Shown: one piece after another, positions 44,504-52,706 of the stretch
How the letters are laid out: every line of letters starts with the position of its first letter
Numbering within the stretch: position 1 is the first letter of the stretch
Assembly: GCF_002846395.1 (NCBI RefSeq)
Contig: NZ_PJMU01000002.1
Location: 620,001-684,000, forward strand
Direction: 5' to 3'
DNA: 64,000 nucleotides
Source: Pontibacter ramchanderi
GTDB lineage: Bacteria; Bacteroidota; Bacteroidia; Cytophagales; Hymenobacteraceae
Program-made: the position numbers and the translations under genes
The notes under the pieces: generated by a model
Seen by the model: the letters and a program-made list of their open reading frames with translations, nothing else
Database searches by the model: none
What the model was told of the DNA's origin: nothing

Positions 44504-45430
44504 ATGAAAGAGAAAGACAACTCCCGGAGACAGTTCCTCACGACGGGCCTGCTGGCGACCCTGGCCATAGGATGCACTTCCGAAGACCCCTTTACCGCGG
44601 CCGTTGACGCCTCGGTGGAGCCGAGTGGCGAAAAGGTGAAACTGCTCTCCGTTGACGGTGAGGAGATCGAAGTGGACCGTGCATTCCTGAAGCCGGTGCC
44701 GCACATGCCGAGCGTATCGGCTCTTGAGGCCAGGGCGGGTTTTCCAGGCAAAAAGTTTGTGATGGTGATTGACCTGAGTCGGTGCAAGAACCTGAAAAAG
44801 TGCCAGTCGGCCTGTAACCACATGCACCAGGTGCACCCCGGCCAGGGTTGGATACAGATCCATGCCATGCAGGACGCAGCCAACACGGCACCTTACTGGC
44901 AGCCCTCGCTCTGCATGCACTGCGACGAGCCTCCTTGCGTAAAGGTATGCCCCGTAGACGCCACCTTTAAGCGGCAGGACGGCATTGTGGCCATCGACAG
45001 CGACCGCTGCGTTGGCTGCCGCTTCTGTATGGCGGCCTGCCCTTACTCCGCCCGTGTATTTAACTGGGAGAAGCCGCTGATTACGGAGGTGCAGGCTGCT
45101 CAGCCCTACTCCTGCGAAACCAGCACCCCGCAAAAAATCGGTACGGTGGGCAAGTGCGACTTCTGCCCGGATATGGTGCGCAAAGGCGAACTGCCACACT
45201 GCGTGACGGCCTGCCCGAACGGCGTGTTCATGTTTGGCGACATGAACGAAGACACCGTGACCAATGGTCCGGAAACTTTCCGTTTCAGCGAACTGATCAA
45301 GGACAAAGCTGGCTACCGCCTTATGGAAGACCTCGGCACCAAGCCAAACGTGTACTACCTGCCGCCAGTAAACCGCAACTTCCCTTTTGAGGAGGGCTAC
45401 AACACAGCGGCCGCCCAGAAAGGAGCTTAA
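44504..45430 (+). CDS. Tat-exported Fe-S electron-transfer lipoprotein, four-cluster type
   Basis: 308 residues of the DmsB/NrfC class. Twin-arginine SRRQFL (7-12) and lipobox Cys24. Four cluster motifs: Cys94-Cys100-Cys104; Cys137-140-145-149; Cys169-172-175-179; Cys218-221-233-237. In motif one the usual second Cys (position 97) is Leu, so this cluster may be [3Fe-4S]. It carries electrons between the quinol-side NrfD protein and the periplasmic cytochromes. No catalytic molybdopterin subunit is adjacent. Confidence 0.92.
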   Translation: MKEKDNSRRQFLTTGLLATLAIGCTSEDPFTAAVDASVEPSGEKVKLLSVDGEEIEVDRAFLKPVPHMPSVSALEARAGFPGKKFVMVIDLSRCKNLKKCQSACNHMHQVHPGQGWIQIHAMQDAANTAPYWQPSLCMHCDEPPCVKVCPVDATFKRQDGIVAIDSDRCVGCRFCMAACPYSARVFNWEKPLITEVQAAQPYSCETSTPQKIGTVGKCDFCPDMVRKGELPHCVTACPNGVFMFGDMNEDTVTNGPETFRFSELIKDKAGYRLMEDLGTKPNVYYLPPVNRNFPFEEGYNTAAAQKGA

Positions 45431-45448
45431 CCCTAAACCCCTACTCAA

Positions 45449-46768
45449 GTGGAAAAGGAAATCAAATTATCAGAAGCGCAAATTACGGCCGATCTGTATC
45501 CCCGCAAGTTCGGCCTGCCTGGCATGCTGTGGACAAGCCTGCTGATTGCCATCTGCCTGGTGGGCGCCTATGCCTACTACCTGCAGCTGCGCGACGGCCT
45601 GGGCGTAACCGCCCTCCGCGACTATGCCTCCTGGGGAATCTACATCTCCAACTTTGTGTTCTTTGTGGCCATCAGCTTGGTGGGATCCCTGATCACTGCA
45701 GTGCTGCGGCTGAGCAACGTGCACTGGAGCACACCCCTCACACGCATTGCCGAGATCATAGCCGTGTCGGGCATCGTGTTTGCCGCCATCATCATCATTG
45801 TCGACATGGGCCGTCCTGACAGGTTCCTGTACGTGATGATCCATGGTCGTTTGCAGTCGCCCATCATTTGGGACGTGGTCGTGATCAGTACCTACCTCGT
45901 TATCAGCCTGCTGCTGCTCTACATCCCGTTGCTGCCCGATCTGAAGATCATGCTGCAGCACAAGGAGAAGAATATCAAATGGTTGAACAAGGTATACCAC
46001 TTCCTGGGCTCGTTCTGGGTGGGTTCTAAGGAACAGTTCCGGCTCAGCGAAAAAGCGATCAACATCCTGGCCGTTACCATCATTCCGGTGGCTTTCTGTA
46101 TACACACGGTTACGTCCTGGCTGTTTGCCACCACCTACAGGCCGGGCTGGGACAGCACCAACTTCGGGGCCTACTTCATATCAGGGGCATTCCTGGTGGG
46201 AGCCGGTGCCGTGGTGGTGGCCATGTATGTCTTCCGCAAGGCTTACCACCTTGAAAAATACATCACCGATGACCACTTCAACAAGATGGGCAAGATCGTA
46301 GTGTTGCTTGCCCTGCTATACCTGTACTTCAACATTAACGAGTACCTGGTACCAGCCTTTAAGATGAAGAAGTTTGAAGTAGAGCACCTGGAGGGTTTGT
46401 TTACGGGACACTTCGCTGGCATCTTCTGGTTCGCCATCGCCACCAGTATGGTCCTGCCCATCCTGATCCTGCTGTTTAAATCTGGTCGCAAGCCGCTGCC
46501 GATGTTCATTGCGGGTCTGCTCGTGGTAGTGGGTGCCTGGTGCAAGCGTTTCCTCATTGTAACCCCCACCATGCTGCACCCCATGCTGCCTATGACGGAC
46601 GCACCAGAGGAATTCATGCACTACTTCCCAACCTGGCAGGAGTCCGCCATCACGCTTGGCTCACTGGCTGGGGCATTGCTGATCGTGACGTTCTTCACGC
46701 GTATTCTGCCGATCATTCCTGTACAAGAAACTATAGCCGAACAACATGAAACGGATAAAGACAACTAG
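45449..46768 (+). CDS. NrfD/PsrC-type quinol-interacting membrane protein
   Basis: 439 residues, from a GTG. About nine or ten membrane helices. PRKFGLPGMLWTSLLIAICLVGAYAYYLQ, VTALRDYASWGIYISNFVFFVAISLVGSLITAVLRL and the Asp/Gly-rich VDMGRPDRFLYVMIHGRLQSPIIWDVV are the NrfD quinone-site pattern. It is in the same family as ActC/ActF of alternative complex III and PsrC. It is the membrane anchor of this module. It overlaps the next gene by 23 bp. Confidence 0.93.
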   Translation: MEKEIKLSEAQITADLYPRKFGLPGMLWTSLLIAICLVGAYAYYLQLRDGLGVTALRDYASWGIYISNFVFFVAISLVGSLITAVLRLSNVHWSTPLTRIAEIIAVSGIVFAAIIIIVDMGRPDRFLYVMIHGRLQSPIIWDVVVISTYLVISLLLLYIPLLPDLKIMLQHKEKNIKWLNKVYHFLGSFWVGSKEQFRLSEKAINILAVTIIPVAFCIHTVTSWLFATTYRPGWDSTNFGAYFISGAFLVGAGAVVVAMYVFRKAYHLEKYITDDHFNKMGKIVVLLALLYLYFNINEYLVPAFKMKKFEVEHLEGLFTGHFAGIFWFAIATSMVLPILILLFKSGRKPLPMFIAGLLVVVGAWCKRFLIVTPTMLHPMLPMTDAPEEFMHYFPTWQESAITLGSLAGALLIVTFFTRILPIIPVQETIAEQHETDKDN

Positions 46769-47684
46769 TGCAGGCCTGTTCTTCCTGCTGCTATTCTTAG
46801 CCACCAGCCTGTCTGCGCTGGCCCAGGAGGTCGAAAAAGCCGACTTAAATCTCAACCTGCGGTACTTCCTGAAGAACAACAAGGTCCCCTACCTCACCGT
46901 GGAAACCAACACCAAGGTGGAGCGAAGATTTGAGCCAGTGCAAGGCATGGCCGTAGCGGTATACCTGAACGAGGTGGCCCCCGAAAACCTGCTGGCCAAC
47001 GTCGTGACCAAAGAAGACGGGAAAGCGACTGCGGTAATACCACCGGACAAGCGAGAGGTCTGGAACAGTTCGCACCAGCATACCTTTATCGGGGTGGCAG
47101 AGGAGAGCGAGCGCTTCGAGGAGACCACCAGCGAAATAGAGATAACCAAGGCCCGCCTGGCCATCAGCACCGACACCACAGACGGAGCACGCAACGTGAT
47201 GGTGTTGCTGGAGGCGCTGGACGACGAGGGCAACTGGATTCCGGTAGAGGAGGCTGATGTGAAAATAGGGATACAACGGCTTAATACGGTACTGCCTGTT
47301 GGCCCAGACGATGCCTATACCACCGACGAAGAGGGCGTGGCGCTGGCAGAGTTCACACGCGATGGACTGCCTGGCGATGACAATGGCAACCTGATGCTGG
47401 TAGCCACAGTGCTGGATAACGACACCTACGGCACCCTGACGTTGGAAGAAGCGGTTGCCTGGGGGGCCATTGTGGCGCATTCAAACGATTTTGACAAGCG
47501 CAGCCTTTTCGCCACCCGCGACAAGGCGCCTTATTGGCTGCTGTTCCTGTCTGGTTTTATCTTTTTCACAGTATGGGGCACAATCGCCTATCTGGTATAC
47601 CTGCTCATGAGGATCAGGAAACTAGGCAAAACCAAACCTGCCACCAAACCCGAACCTGCTCCCGTGGAATTGACACCTGCATGA
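46746..47684 (+). CDS. Membrane-anchored periplasmic protein of the electron-transfer operon
   Basis: 312 residues. Signal peptide (ending ALAQ), about 230 residues of beta-rich periplasmic domain (GMAVAVYLNEVAPENLLANVVTKEDGKATAV, then KIGIQRLNTVLPVGPDDAYTTDEEGVALAEF), and one C-terminal membrane helix (WLLFLSGFIFFTVWGTIAYLVYLLM). The two similar extracellular segments look like Ig-like or carboxypeptidase-regulatory folds. It overlaps the NrfD gene by 23 bp, which ties it to the complex. I do not recognise it. Confidence 0.85.
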   Translation: MKRIKTTSAGLFFLLLFLATSLSALAQEVEKADLNLNLRYFLKNNKVPYLTVETNTKVERRFEPVQGMAVAVYLNEVAPENLLANVVTKEDGKATAVIPPDKREVWNSSHQHTFIGVAEESERFEETTSEIEITKARLAISTDTTDGARNVMVLLEALDDEGNWIPVEEADVKIGIQRLNTVLPVGPDDAYTTDEEGVALAEFTRDGLPGDDNGNLMLVATVLDNDTYGTLTLEEAVAWGAIVAHSNDFDKRSLFATRDKAPYWLLFLSGFIFFTVWGTIAYLVYLLMRIRKLGKTKPATKPEPAPVELTPA

Positions 47685-47744
47685 AATAAGGTATAGAGGC
47701 CCATTATAGCTAAGAATCAACATTCACTTTTAAATATTACAATC

Positions 47745-48143
47745 ATGAAAAATTCTATTCTATTGCTCGGACTGGCTACCCTCTTCATCACGCTGGTAGC
47801 TTTCGCTCCTGCGCAGAAAAGCAAGCCTTGGCCTGTGCCTGAGAAATTCGAAAAAATGAAAAACCCTGTGGCTGCCGATGAGGCTTCACTAAAGGCGGGC
47901 AAATCGCTATACACAAAGCACTGCGAATCTTGCCACGGCAAGAAAGGGAAAGGCGATGGCTCTAAATCAGCCCAGTTGGACACCGATCCAGGCAACTTCC
48001 CGAAAGACCTGCCAGGGCAGTCTGACGGTGCGTTGTACTACAAAATTGTAGAGGGTCGTGATGACATGCCGTCCTTTAAGAAGAAGATTCCAGACGCAGA
48101 AGATAACTGGCACATTGTAAACTACATGCGTACGTTTAAATAA
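47745..48143 (+). CDS. Class I c-type cytochrome
   Basis: 132 residues. Signal-like N-terminus (ending APAQ). Heme site CESCHG with Cys60, Cys63 and His64. Distal Met108 in GRDDMPSFKKKI. DNWHIVNYMRTF is the usual C-terminal helix. It is a small periplasmic electron carrier, probably the acceptor of the module. It is the last gene of the eight-gene run. Confidence 0.93.
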   Translation: MKNSILLLGLATLFITLVAFAPAQKSKPWPVPEKFEKMKNPVAADEASLKAGKSLYTKHCESCHGKKGKGDGSKSAQLDTDPGNFPKDLPGQSDGALYYKIVEGRDDMPSFKKKIPDAEDNWHIVNYMRTFK

Positions 48144-48467
48144 TCCAGTGGGACGTTTATCCCAGATCATCTAACCCAGTTATATCCGACATGTTGAGAG
48201 TGGATGTTTAACTCTGGCCGATGTAGCGAACGTAAAGCTGCATCGGCTGGGTTAGATCCCTCTACTTCCCTGACCTAGCAAAAAGACCCAACTTAACGGG
48301 TGCTCCTGTCCCTGGGATTAGCAAACCCCCTTTCTTGGTTTAGCCAGGGACCGAACCGCTCGCTCCTGCACTGTGCAGGCCTGGAAAAGGCACACGCTCC
48401 TAGCATCGAAGCGCGTGTACCCTGAATGATGCACTATTGAGTTCGCCAATCCTTTAAACGATACTTC
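48144..48467. other. Highly structured non-coding region
   Basis: 324 bp without a gene. It contains a short TGGGA/TCCCA hairpin (48148-48165), an 11-bp inverted repeat with inner hairpins (48169-48257), a CCCTGG/CCAGGG pair (about 48310-48349), CCTGCA/TGCAGG (about 48365-48379) and ACACGC/GCGTGT (about 48392-48418). Five folds in a row suggest a structured RNA or a mobile-element remnant rather than plain spacer. Confidence 0.5.
48169..48257. repeat. 11-bp inverted repeat bounding a three-way-junction-like fold
   Basis: ATCTAACCCAG (48169-48179) and CTGGGTTAGAT (48247-48257) are exact reverse complements. Between them, GCCGATGTAGC (48217-48227) pairs with GCTGCATCGGC (48237-48247) with one G:T, and AGAGT (48197-48201) with ACTCT (48211-48215). 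The ends fit RYYYAAC and GTTRRRY, the ends of integron attC sites, but there is no integrase or array. Confidence 0.6.
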
Positions 48468-49034
48468 ATGAATCGTAATAGGGCATGCATCGGTTTACTC
48501 TTACTCTTTTTGTTCTTCTCGCCCAATCTCAGTGCCCAGCACCAGAAAGGGGCACATACCCAAAGTCACACTTCCACCGAATCGTCGGACACTCACAAGC
48601 TAAGGCATAATCGCCTGAGTGTGCTCCTATACCACAGCTATGTTCGAATCAGGGCACCACAAGGGCCTCACTTGGTCGTGATCCCCTCCATAGGCTTAGA
48701 CTACGAGTACTGGTTTACCCACCAATTCGGGCTTGGAATCCACAACGACCTGATATTTACACACAAAATCCAGGAAGACCTGCTGTCTGACAACGCATTC
48801 CCGTTCCTGAGTTCTCTGGATGCCCTCTGCAGAATACACAAAGGGCTAGTGCTTGTGTTAGGCCCAGGAGTAGAATTCGAGCATAAAGAGCACTTGTTCT
48901 TTTTCAGGGGTGGTCTGGAGTATGAGATCAATCTGGGTGGGCACTGGGACGTGTGCCCGACCATATTCTATGACAACCGCAGGCACGCTTACAACACCAG
49001 TTCCATTGGCATAGGTATAGGAAAGACCTTTTAG
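48468..49034 (+). CDS. Hypothetical outer-membrane beta-barrel-like protein
   Basis: 188 residues. Signal peptide (LLLFLFFSPNLSAQ), a His/Thr/Ser-rich linker, then alternating beta strands (HLVVIPSIGLDYEYWFTHQFGLGIHNDLIF, FFFRGGLEYEINLGGHWDVCPTIFYDNRR) ending SIGIGIGKTF, like small eight-strand barrels. No known family was identified. A CTTTTAGT/ACTAAAAG hairpin at the stop may be a weak terminator. Confidence 0.75.
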   Translation: MNRNRACIGLLLLFLFFSPNLSAQHQKGAHTQSHTSTESSDTHKLRHNRLSVLLYHSYVRIRAPQGPHLVVIPSIGLDYEYWFTHQFGLGIHNDLIFTHKIQEDLLSDNAFPFLSSLDALCRIHKGLVLVLGPGVEFEHKEHLFFFRGGLEYEINLGGHWDVCPTIFYDNRRHAYNTSSIGIGIGKTF

Positions 49035-49117
49035 TACTTTACACTAAAAGAAAGTTCACTAGCAAATTGCGACAGCCTTTTTTAGCTTCCTATGCTGGCT
49101 TCTATACCCAAACCCGC

Positions 49118-49125
49118 TATATTTG
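49118..49125 (+). promoter_or_regulatory. -7 box ahead of purN
   Basis: TATATTTG, an exact TAnnTTTG match. It lies inside the longer purN frame, so it argues for the shorter start at 49149. Confidence 0.5.
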
Positions 49126-49148
49126 CAGCTTCATTACAAAGCCTTACT

Positions 49149-49742
49149 TTGGAACGAGCAGACAAAAAGAACATAGTCATTTTTGCTTCGGGTTCGGGCA
49201 GCAACGCACAGCGCCTGATGGAGTACTTCGAGCACCACCCAGACATTCGTGTGGCCGCCCTGTTTGCCAACAACCCAAAAGCGTATGCCCTAAAACGAGC
49301 CGAGACATTCCACGTCCCGGCTTTTTTATTTTCCCGCGACGAGTTTTACAACACCACCAAGGTGCTGGAGCAGGTGCAGTCGTTCAAGCCCGACCTGATC
49401 GTGCTGGCAGGCTTCCTGTGGCTGGTACCCCAGAACTTCCTGAAGGCCTTCCCCGACCGCATCATCAACATCCACCCGGCCCTGCTGCCGCAGTACGGTG
49501 GCAAAGGCATGCACGGGCTCAATGTACACACGGCCGTGGTGTCCGCCGGAGATAAGGAGTCGGGTATAACTATACACCGCGTGAACGAGGAATATGACAA
49601 AGGCGAGTTCGTGCTGCAGGAGCGCTGTCCCGTGCACCCCGGCGACACTCCCGAGGACTTAGCCGCCCGCGTATTGGAACTCGAGCACAAGTATCTGCCA
49701 GAGGTCGTGGAAAAACTGGTGTTGCAAACAGCCAAGAATTAG
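49149..49742 (+). CDS. purN: Phosphoribosylglycinamide formyltransferase
   Basis: Transfers a formyl group from 10-formyl-THF to GAR in purine synthesis. From TTG 49149 it is 197 residues; from ATG 49092 it is 216. The KNIVIFASGSGSNAQRLMEYF start and NIHPALLPQYGGKGMHG active-site loop (Asn, His) are clear, with Asp in SGITIHRVNEEYDKGE. A -7 box within the longer version favours the shorter start. purH follows after 135 bp. Confidence 0.93.
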   Translation: MERADKKNIVIFASGSGSNAQRLMEYFEHHPDIRVAALFANNPKAYALKRAETFHVPAFLFSRDEFYNTTKVLEQVQSFKPDLIVLAGFLWLVPQNFLKAFPDRIINIHPALLPQYGGKGMHGLNVHTAVVSAGDKESGITIHRVNEEYDKGEFVLQERCPVHPGDTPEDLAARVLELEHKYLPEVVEKLVLQTAKN

Positions 49743-49877
49743 AAATTCTGCTGGCAAACACCCATGAAGTGGCTCGAAAATCAAGTATAGCAACCCAAAA
49801 CGGAATAGCTATACCTGAGACAGGCCCCAAAAAATACATTAGCACACTAAAAATTAACCCATTAGCCCATTAACCAC

Positions 49878-51401
49878 ATGCAATCTGTCAAAATCAAATC
49901 CGCACTTATCTCGGTTTACTACAAAGACCGCCTTGAGCCACTGGTAGAGCTCCTGAAGCAGCACAATGTCACGATCTACTCCACAGGCGGCACGCAGGCT
50001 TTCCTGGAAGAGCAGGGCGCTGAGGTAGTAGCCGTAGAAGACCTGACTGCCTATCCTTCTATTTTCGGAGGCCGCGTAAAGACCCTGCACCCGAAAGTGT
50101 TCGGAGGCATTCTGCACCGCCGTGCAAACGAGAGCGACCTGACCGAGCGAGAGCAGTACGAGATCCCTCCTATTGATCTCGTGGTAGTTGACCTATACCC
50201 GTTTGAAGAAACAGTGGCATCGGGCGCTTCGGAAGCGGATGTGATCGAGAAGATTGACATCGGGGGCATTTCCCTGATCAGAGCAGCTGCCAAAAACTTC
50301 CAGGATGTGCTGATCGTGTCCTCGCGTGAGCAGTACGACGAAGTGGTGGAGATCTTGAAAGAGAAAGATGGTGCTACCGAACTGGCAGATCGCAAGCGTT
50401 TCGCCGCTAAGGCTTTTGACATCTCCTCTAACTACGACACGCACATCTTCAACTACCTGAGCAAAGAGCAGGACTTGAACGTGTTCAAGCAGAGTGTGCG
50501 TGAGGCAACCCCACTGCGCTACGGCGAGAATCCACATCAGCAGGCAACTTTCTTCGGCAAGTTGGAGGACCTGTTTGAGCAACTGAACGGCAAGCAGCTT
50601 TCTTACAACAACCTCGTGGATGTGGACGCTGCCGTAGCACTGGGCGCTGAGTTCGAGGAGCCGGCTGTGGCTATCCTGAAGCACACCAACGCCTGCGGTT
50701 GCGCAACGGGCGAAACCATAAAAGAAGCCTACCTGAATGCGCTTTCTACTGATCCCGTTTCGGCTTTCGGTGGCGTGATTATCGCCAACCGTGCTATTGA
50801 CATGGGCGCTGCTGAGGAGCTGAACAAGTTGTTCTTCGAAGTGCTGATCGCCCCTGATTTCGACGCTAACGCACTTGACTTGCTGCGCACCAAAAAGAAC
50901 CGCATTCTGCTTAAGCAGAAGCCAGTGGAGTTGCCAACCAAGCAGTTCAAGACGCTTCTGAACGGCGTGATCGAACAGGACAAAGACTTACAGACCGAGA
51001 CAGAGGCTGACTTCAGAACGGTGACCAAGCGTGAGCCCTCTGCCGAAGAGAAAAAGGCATTAGTATTCGCAGCCAAGGTTTGCAAGCATACCAAGTCCAA
51101 TACCATCGTGTTTGCCACAGATAAAATGATGATCTCCAGCGGCGTGGGCCAGACTTCCCGTGTAGACGCCCTACGCCAGGCTATTGAAAAAGCCAAGAGC
51201 TTTGGCTTTGACCTTAGCAACACTGTGATGGCATCCGACGCGTTCTTCCCCTTCCCGGACTGCGTGGAGATTGCCGATCAGGCAGGTATAAAAGCCGTGG
51301 TGCAGCCGGGTGGCTCTATCAAAGACCAGGACTCGATCGACTACTGCGACGCCCACAACATGGCCATGGTGATGACGGGCGTGCGCCATTTCAAGCACTA
51401 A
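49878..51401 (+). CDS. purH: Bifunctional AICAR transformylase/IMP cyclohydrolase
   Basis: Last two steps of purine synthesis. 507 residues. The N-terminal IMP cyclohydrolase has the MGS fold (STGGTQAFLEEQGAEV, DLYPFEETV), and the C-terminal AICAR transformylase has AILKHTNACGCATG (catalytic Lys-His) and SDAFFPFPDCVE. Strong terminator after. Confidence 0.97.
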   Translation: MQSVKIKSALISVYYKDRLEPLVELLKQHNVTIYSTGGTQAFLEEQGAEVVAVEDLTAYPSIFGGRVKTLHPKVFGGILHRRANESDLTEREQYEIPPIDLVVVDLYPFEETVASGASEADVIEKIDIGGISLIRAAAKNFQDVLIVSSREQYDEVVEILKEKDGATELADRKRFAAKAFDISSNYDTHIFNYLSKEQDLNVFKQSVREATPLRYGENPHQQATFFGKLEDLFEQLNGKQLSYNNLVDVDAAVALGAEFEEPAVAILKHTNACGCATGETIKEAYLNALSTDPVSAFGGVIIANRAIDMGAAEELNKLFFEVLIAPDFDANALDLLRTKKNRILLKQKPVELPTKQFKTLLNGVIEQDKDLQTETEADFRTVTKREPSAEEKKALVFAAKVCKHTKSNTIVFATDKMMISSGVGQTSRVDALRQAIEKAKSFGFDLSNTVMASDAFFPFPDCVEIADQAGIKAVVQPGGSIKDQDSIDYCDAHNMAMVMTGVRHFKH

Positions 51402-51421
51402 GGTATAACCTTCGCAACCTC

Positions 51422-51452
51422 AAAAGCCTCGCCCAATTGGGTGAGGCTTTTT
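51422..51452 (+). terminator. Terminator of purH
   Basis: AAAAGCCTCGCCC pairs with GGGTGAGGCTTTT (one G:T), AATT loop, T tail. Confidence 0.88.
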
Positions 51453-51591
51453 ACTTAGCAGCCCATCCAATTTTATACCTATACCTGCGTTATGTAGGTC
51501 ATCAAAGAGAATTGTATGGAACGTGGGCAAGAAAAAAATTGAAAACTTTTACCTCTTCCGCCTCAGCATTATTAATTCCGCTGAAAATCAC

Positions 51592-51599
51592 TAATTTTG
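51592..51599 (+). promoter_or_regulatory. -7 box of the mre operon
   Basis: TAATTTTG, exact TAnnTTTG, 72 bases ahead of mreB. No clear -33 element is seen. Confidence 0.5.
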
Positions 51600-51671
51600 C
51601 GGCTAGTTTTTGATTGGAAATATTGTATATTAAACATATAACAGGCAGCCGCACGCCTTCAACAAATAAGA

Positions 51672-52697
51672 ATGGGACTATTTAACTTTCTTACCAGCGA
51701 TATAGCCATTGACTTGGGTACCGCCAATACCCTGATCATTCATAACGATAAGATTGTGGTAGACGAGCCGTCTATCATCGCCGTGGACCGGACCACGGGT
51801 CGTGTACTTGCCATTGGCCGCAACGCCATGCAGATGCACGAGAAAACCCACGAGAACATCAAGACCATTCGTCCGCTGAAAGACGGTGTGATCGCCGACT
51901 TCCACGCCGCCGAGGAAATGATCCGTGGCATGATCAAGATGATCGACACGGGCCGCCGCTTGTTCCAGCCTTCGCACCGCATGGTGATCTGCATACCTTC
52001 AGGTATAACCGAGGTGGAGAAACGTGCCGTACGTGACTCAGCCCAGCACGCCGGCGCCAAAGAGGTATGGATGATCCAGGAGCCAATGGCCGCTGCCATA
52101 GGTATAGGCATCGACGTGGAGCAGCCGATCGGCTCCATGATCGTGGACATCGGGGGTGGTACAACAGAAATTGCTGTAGTGGCCCTTTCGGGTATCGTGT
52201 GCGATCAGTCTATCCGCATCGCCGGCGACGTGTTCACCAAGGACATTCTGGATTACATGCGTCGCCAGCACAACCTGCTTATCGGTGAGCGCTCTGCCGA
52301 GAAAATCAAAATAGAAGTAGGCTCTGCGCTTACTGAGCTAGAAAACCCGCCTGCCGATTACGAGATCCGCGGTCGTGACCTGATGACAGGTATACCGAAA
52401 GTGATCAAGGTAACTTACCAGGAAATCGCGATTGCGCTTGACAAGTCGGTGTCGAAGATCGAGGAAGCGGTACTGAAGGCGCTCGAGATTGCGCCGCCGG
52501 AGCTGTCTGCCGACATTTACGACAACGGTATTCACCTGACGGGCGGTGGCGCCTTGCTGCGTGGCTTCGACAAGCGCCTGGCTGCCAAAACCAAACTGCC
52601 GATCCACATTGCCGAAGATCCGCTTAGAGCGGTTGTGCGCGGCACGGGTGCGGCTATCAAAAATCTGGAAGGCTTTAAGAACGTTCTGCTGACCTAA
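51672..52697 (+). CDS. mreB: Rod-shape actin homologue MreB
   Basis: 341 residues. ATP-binding phosphate 1 IDLGTANTLI, phosphate 2 VDIGGGTTEIAV, adenosine motif LTGGGALLRGFD, and EPMAAAIGIG in between. It forms membrane filaments that guide elongation enzymes. It heads mreBCD-mrdA-rodA, with gaps of 9 bp or less or overlaps throughout. Confidence 0.98.
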   Translation: MGLFNFLTSDIAIDLGTANTLIIHNDKIVVDEPSIIAVDRTTGRVLAIGRNAMQMHEKTHENIKTIRPLKDGVIADFHAAEEMIRGMIKMIDTGRRLFQPSHRMVICIPSGITEVEKRAVRDSAQHAGAKEVWMIQEPMAAAIGIGIDVEQPIGSMIVDIGGGTTEIAVVALSGIVCDQSIRIAGDVFTKDILDYMRRQHNLLIGERSAEKIKIEVGSALTELENPPADYEIRGRDLMTGIPKVIKVTYQEIAIALDKSVSKIEEAVLKALEIAPPELSADIYDNGIHLTGGGALLRGFDKRLAAKTKLPIHIAEDPLRAVVRGTGAAIKNLEGFKNVLLT

Positions 52698-52706
52698 GCA
52701 CCCCGC

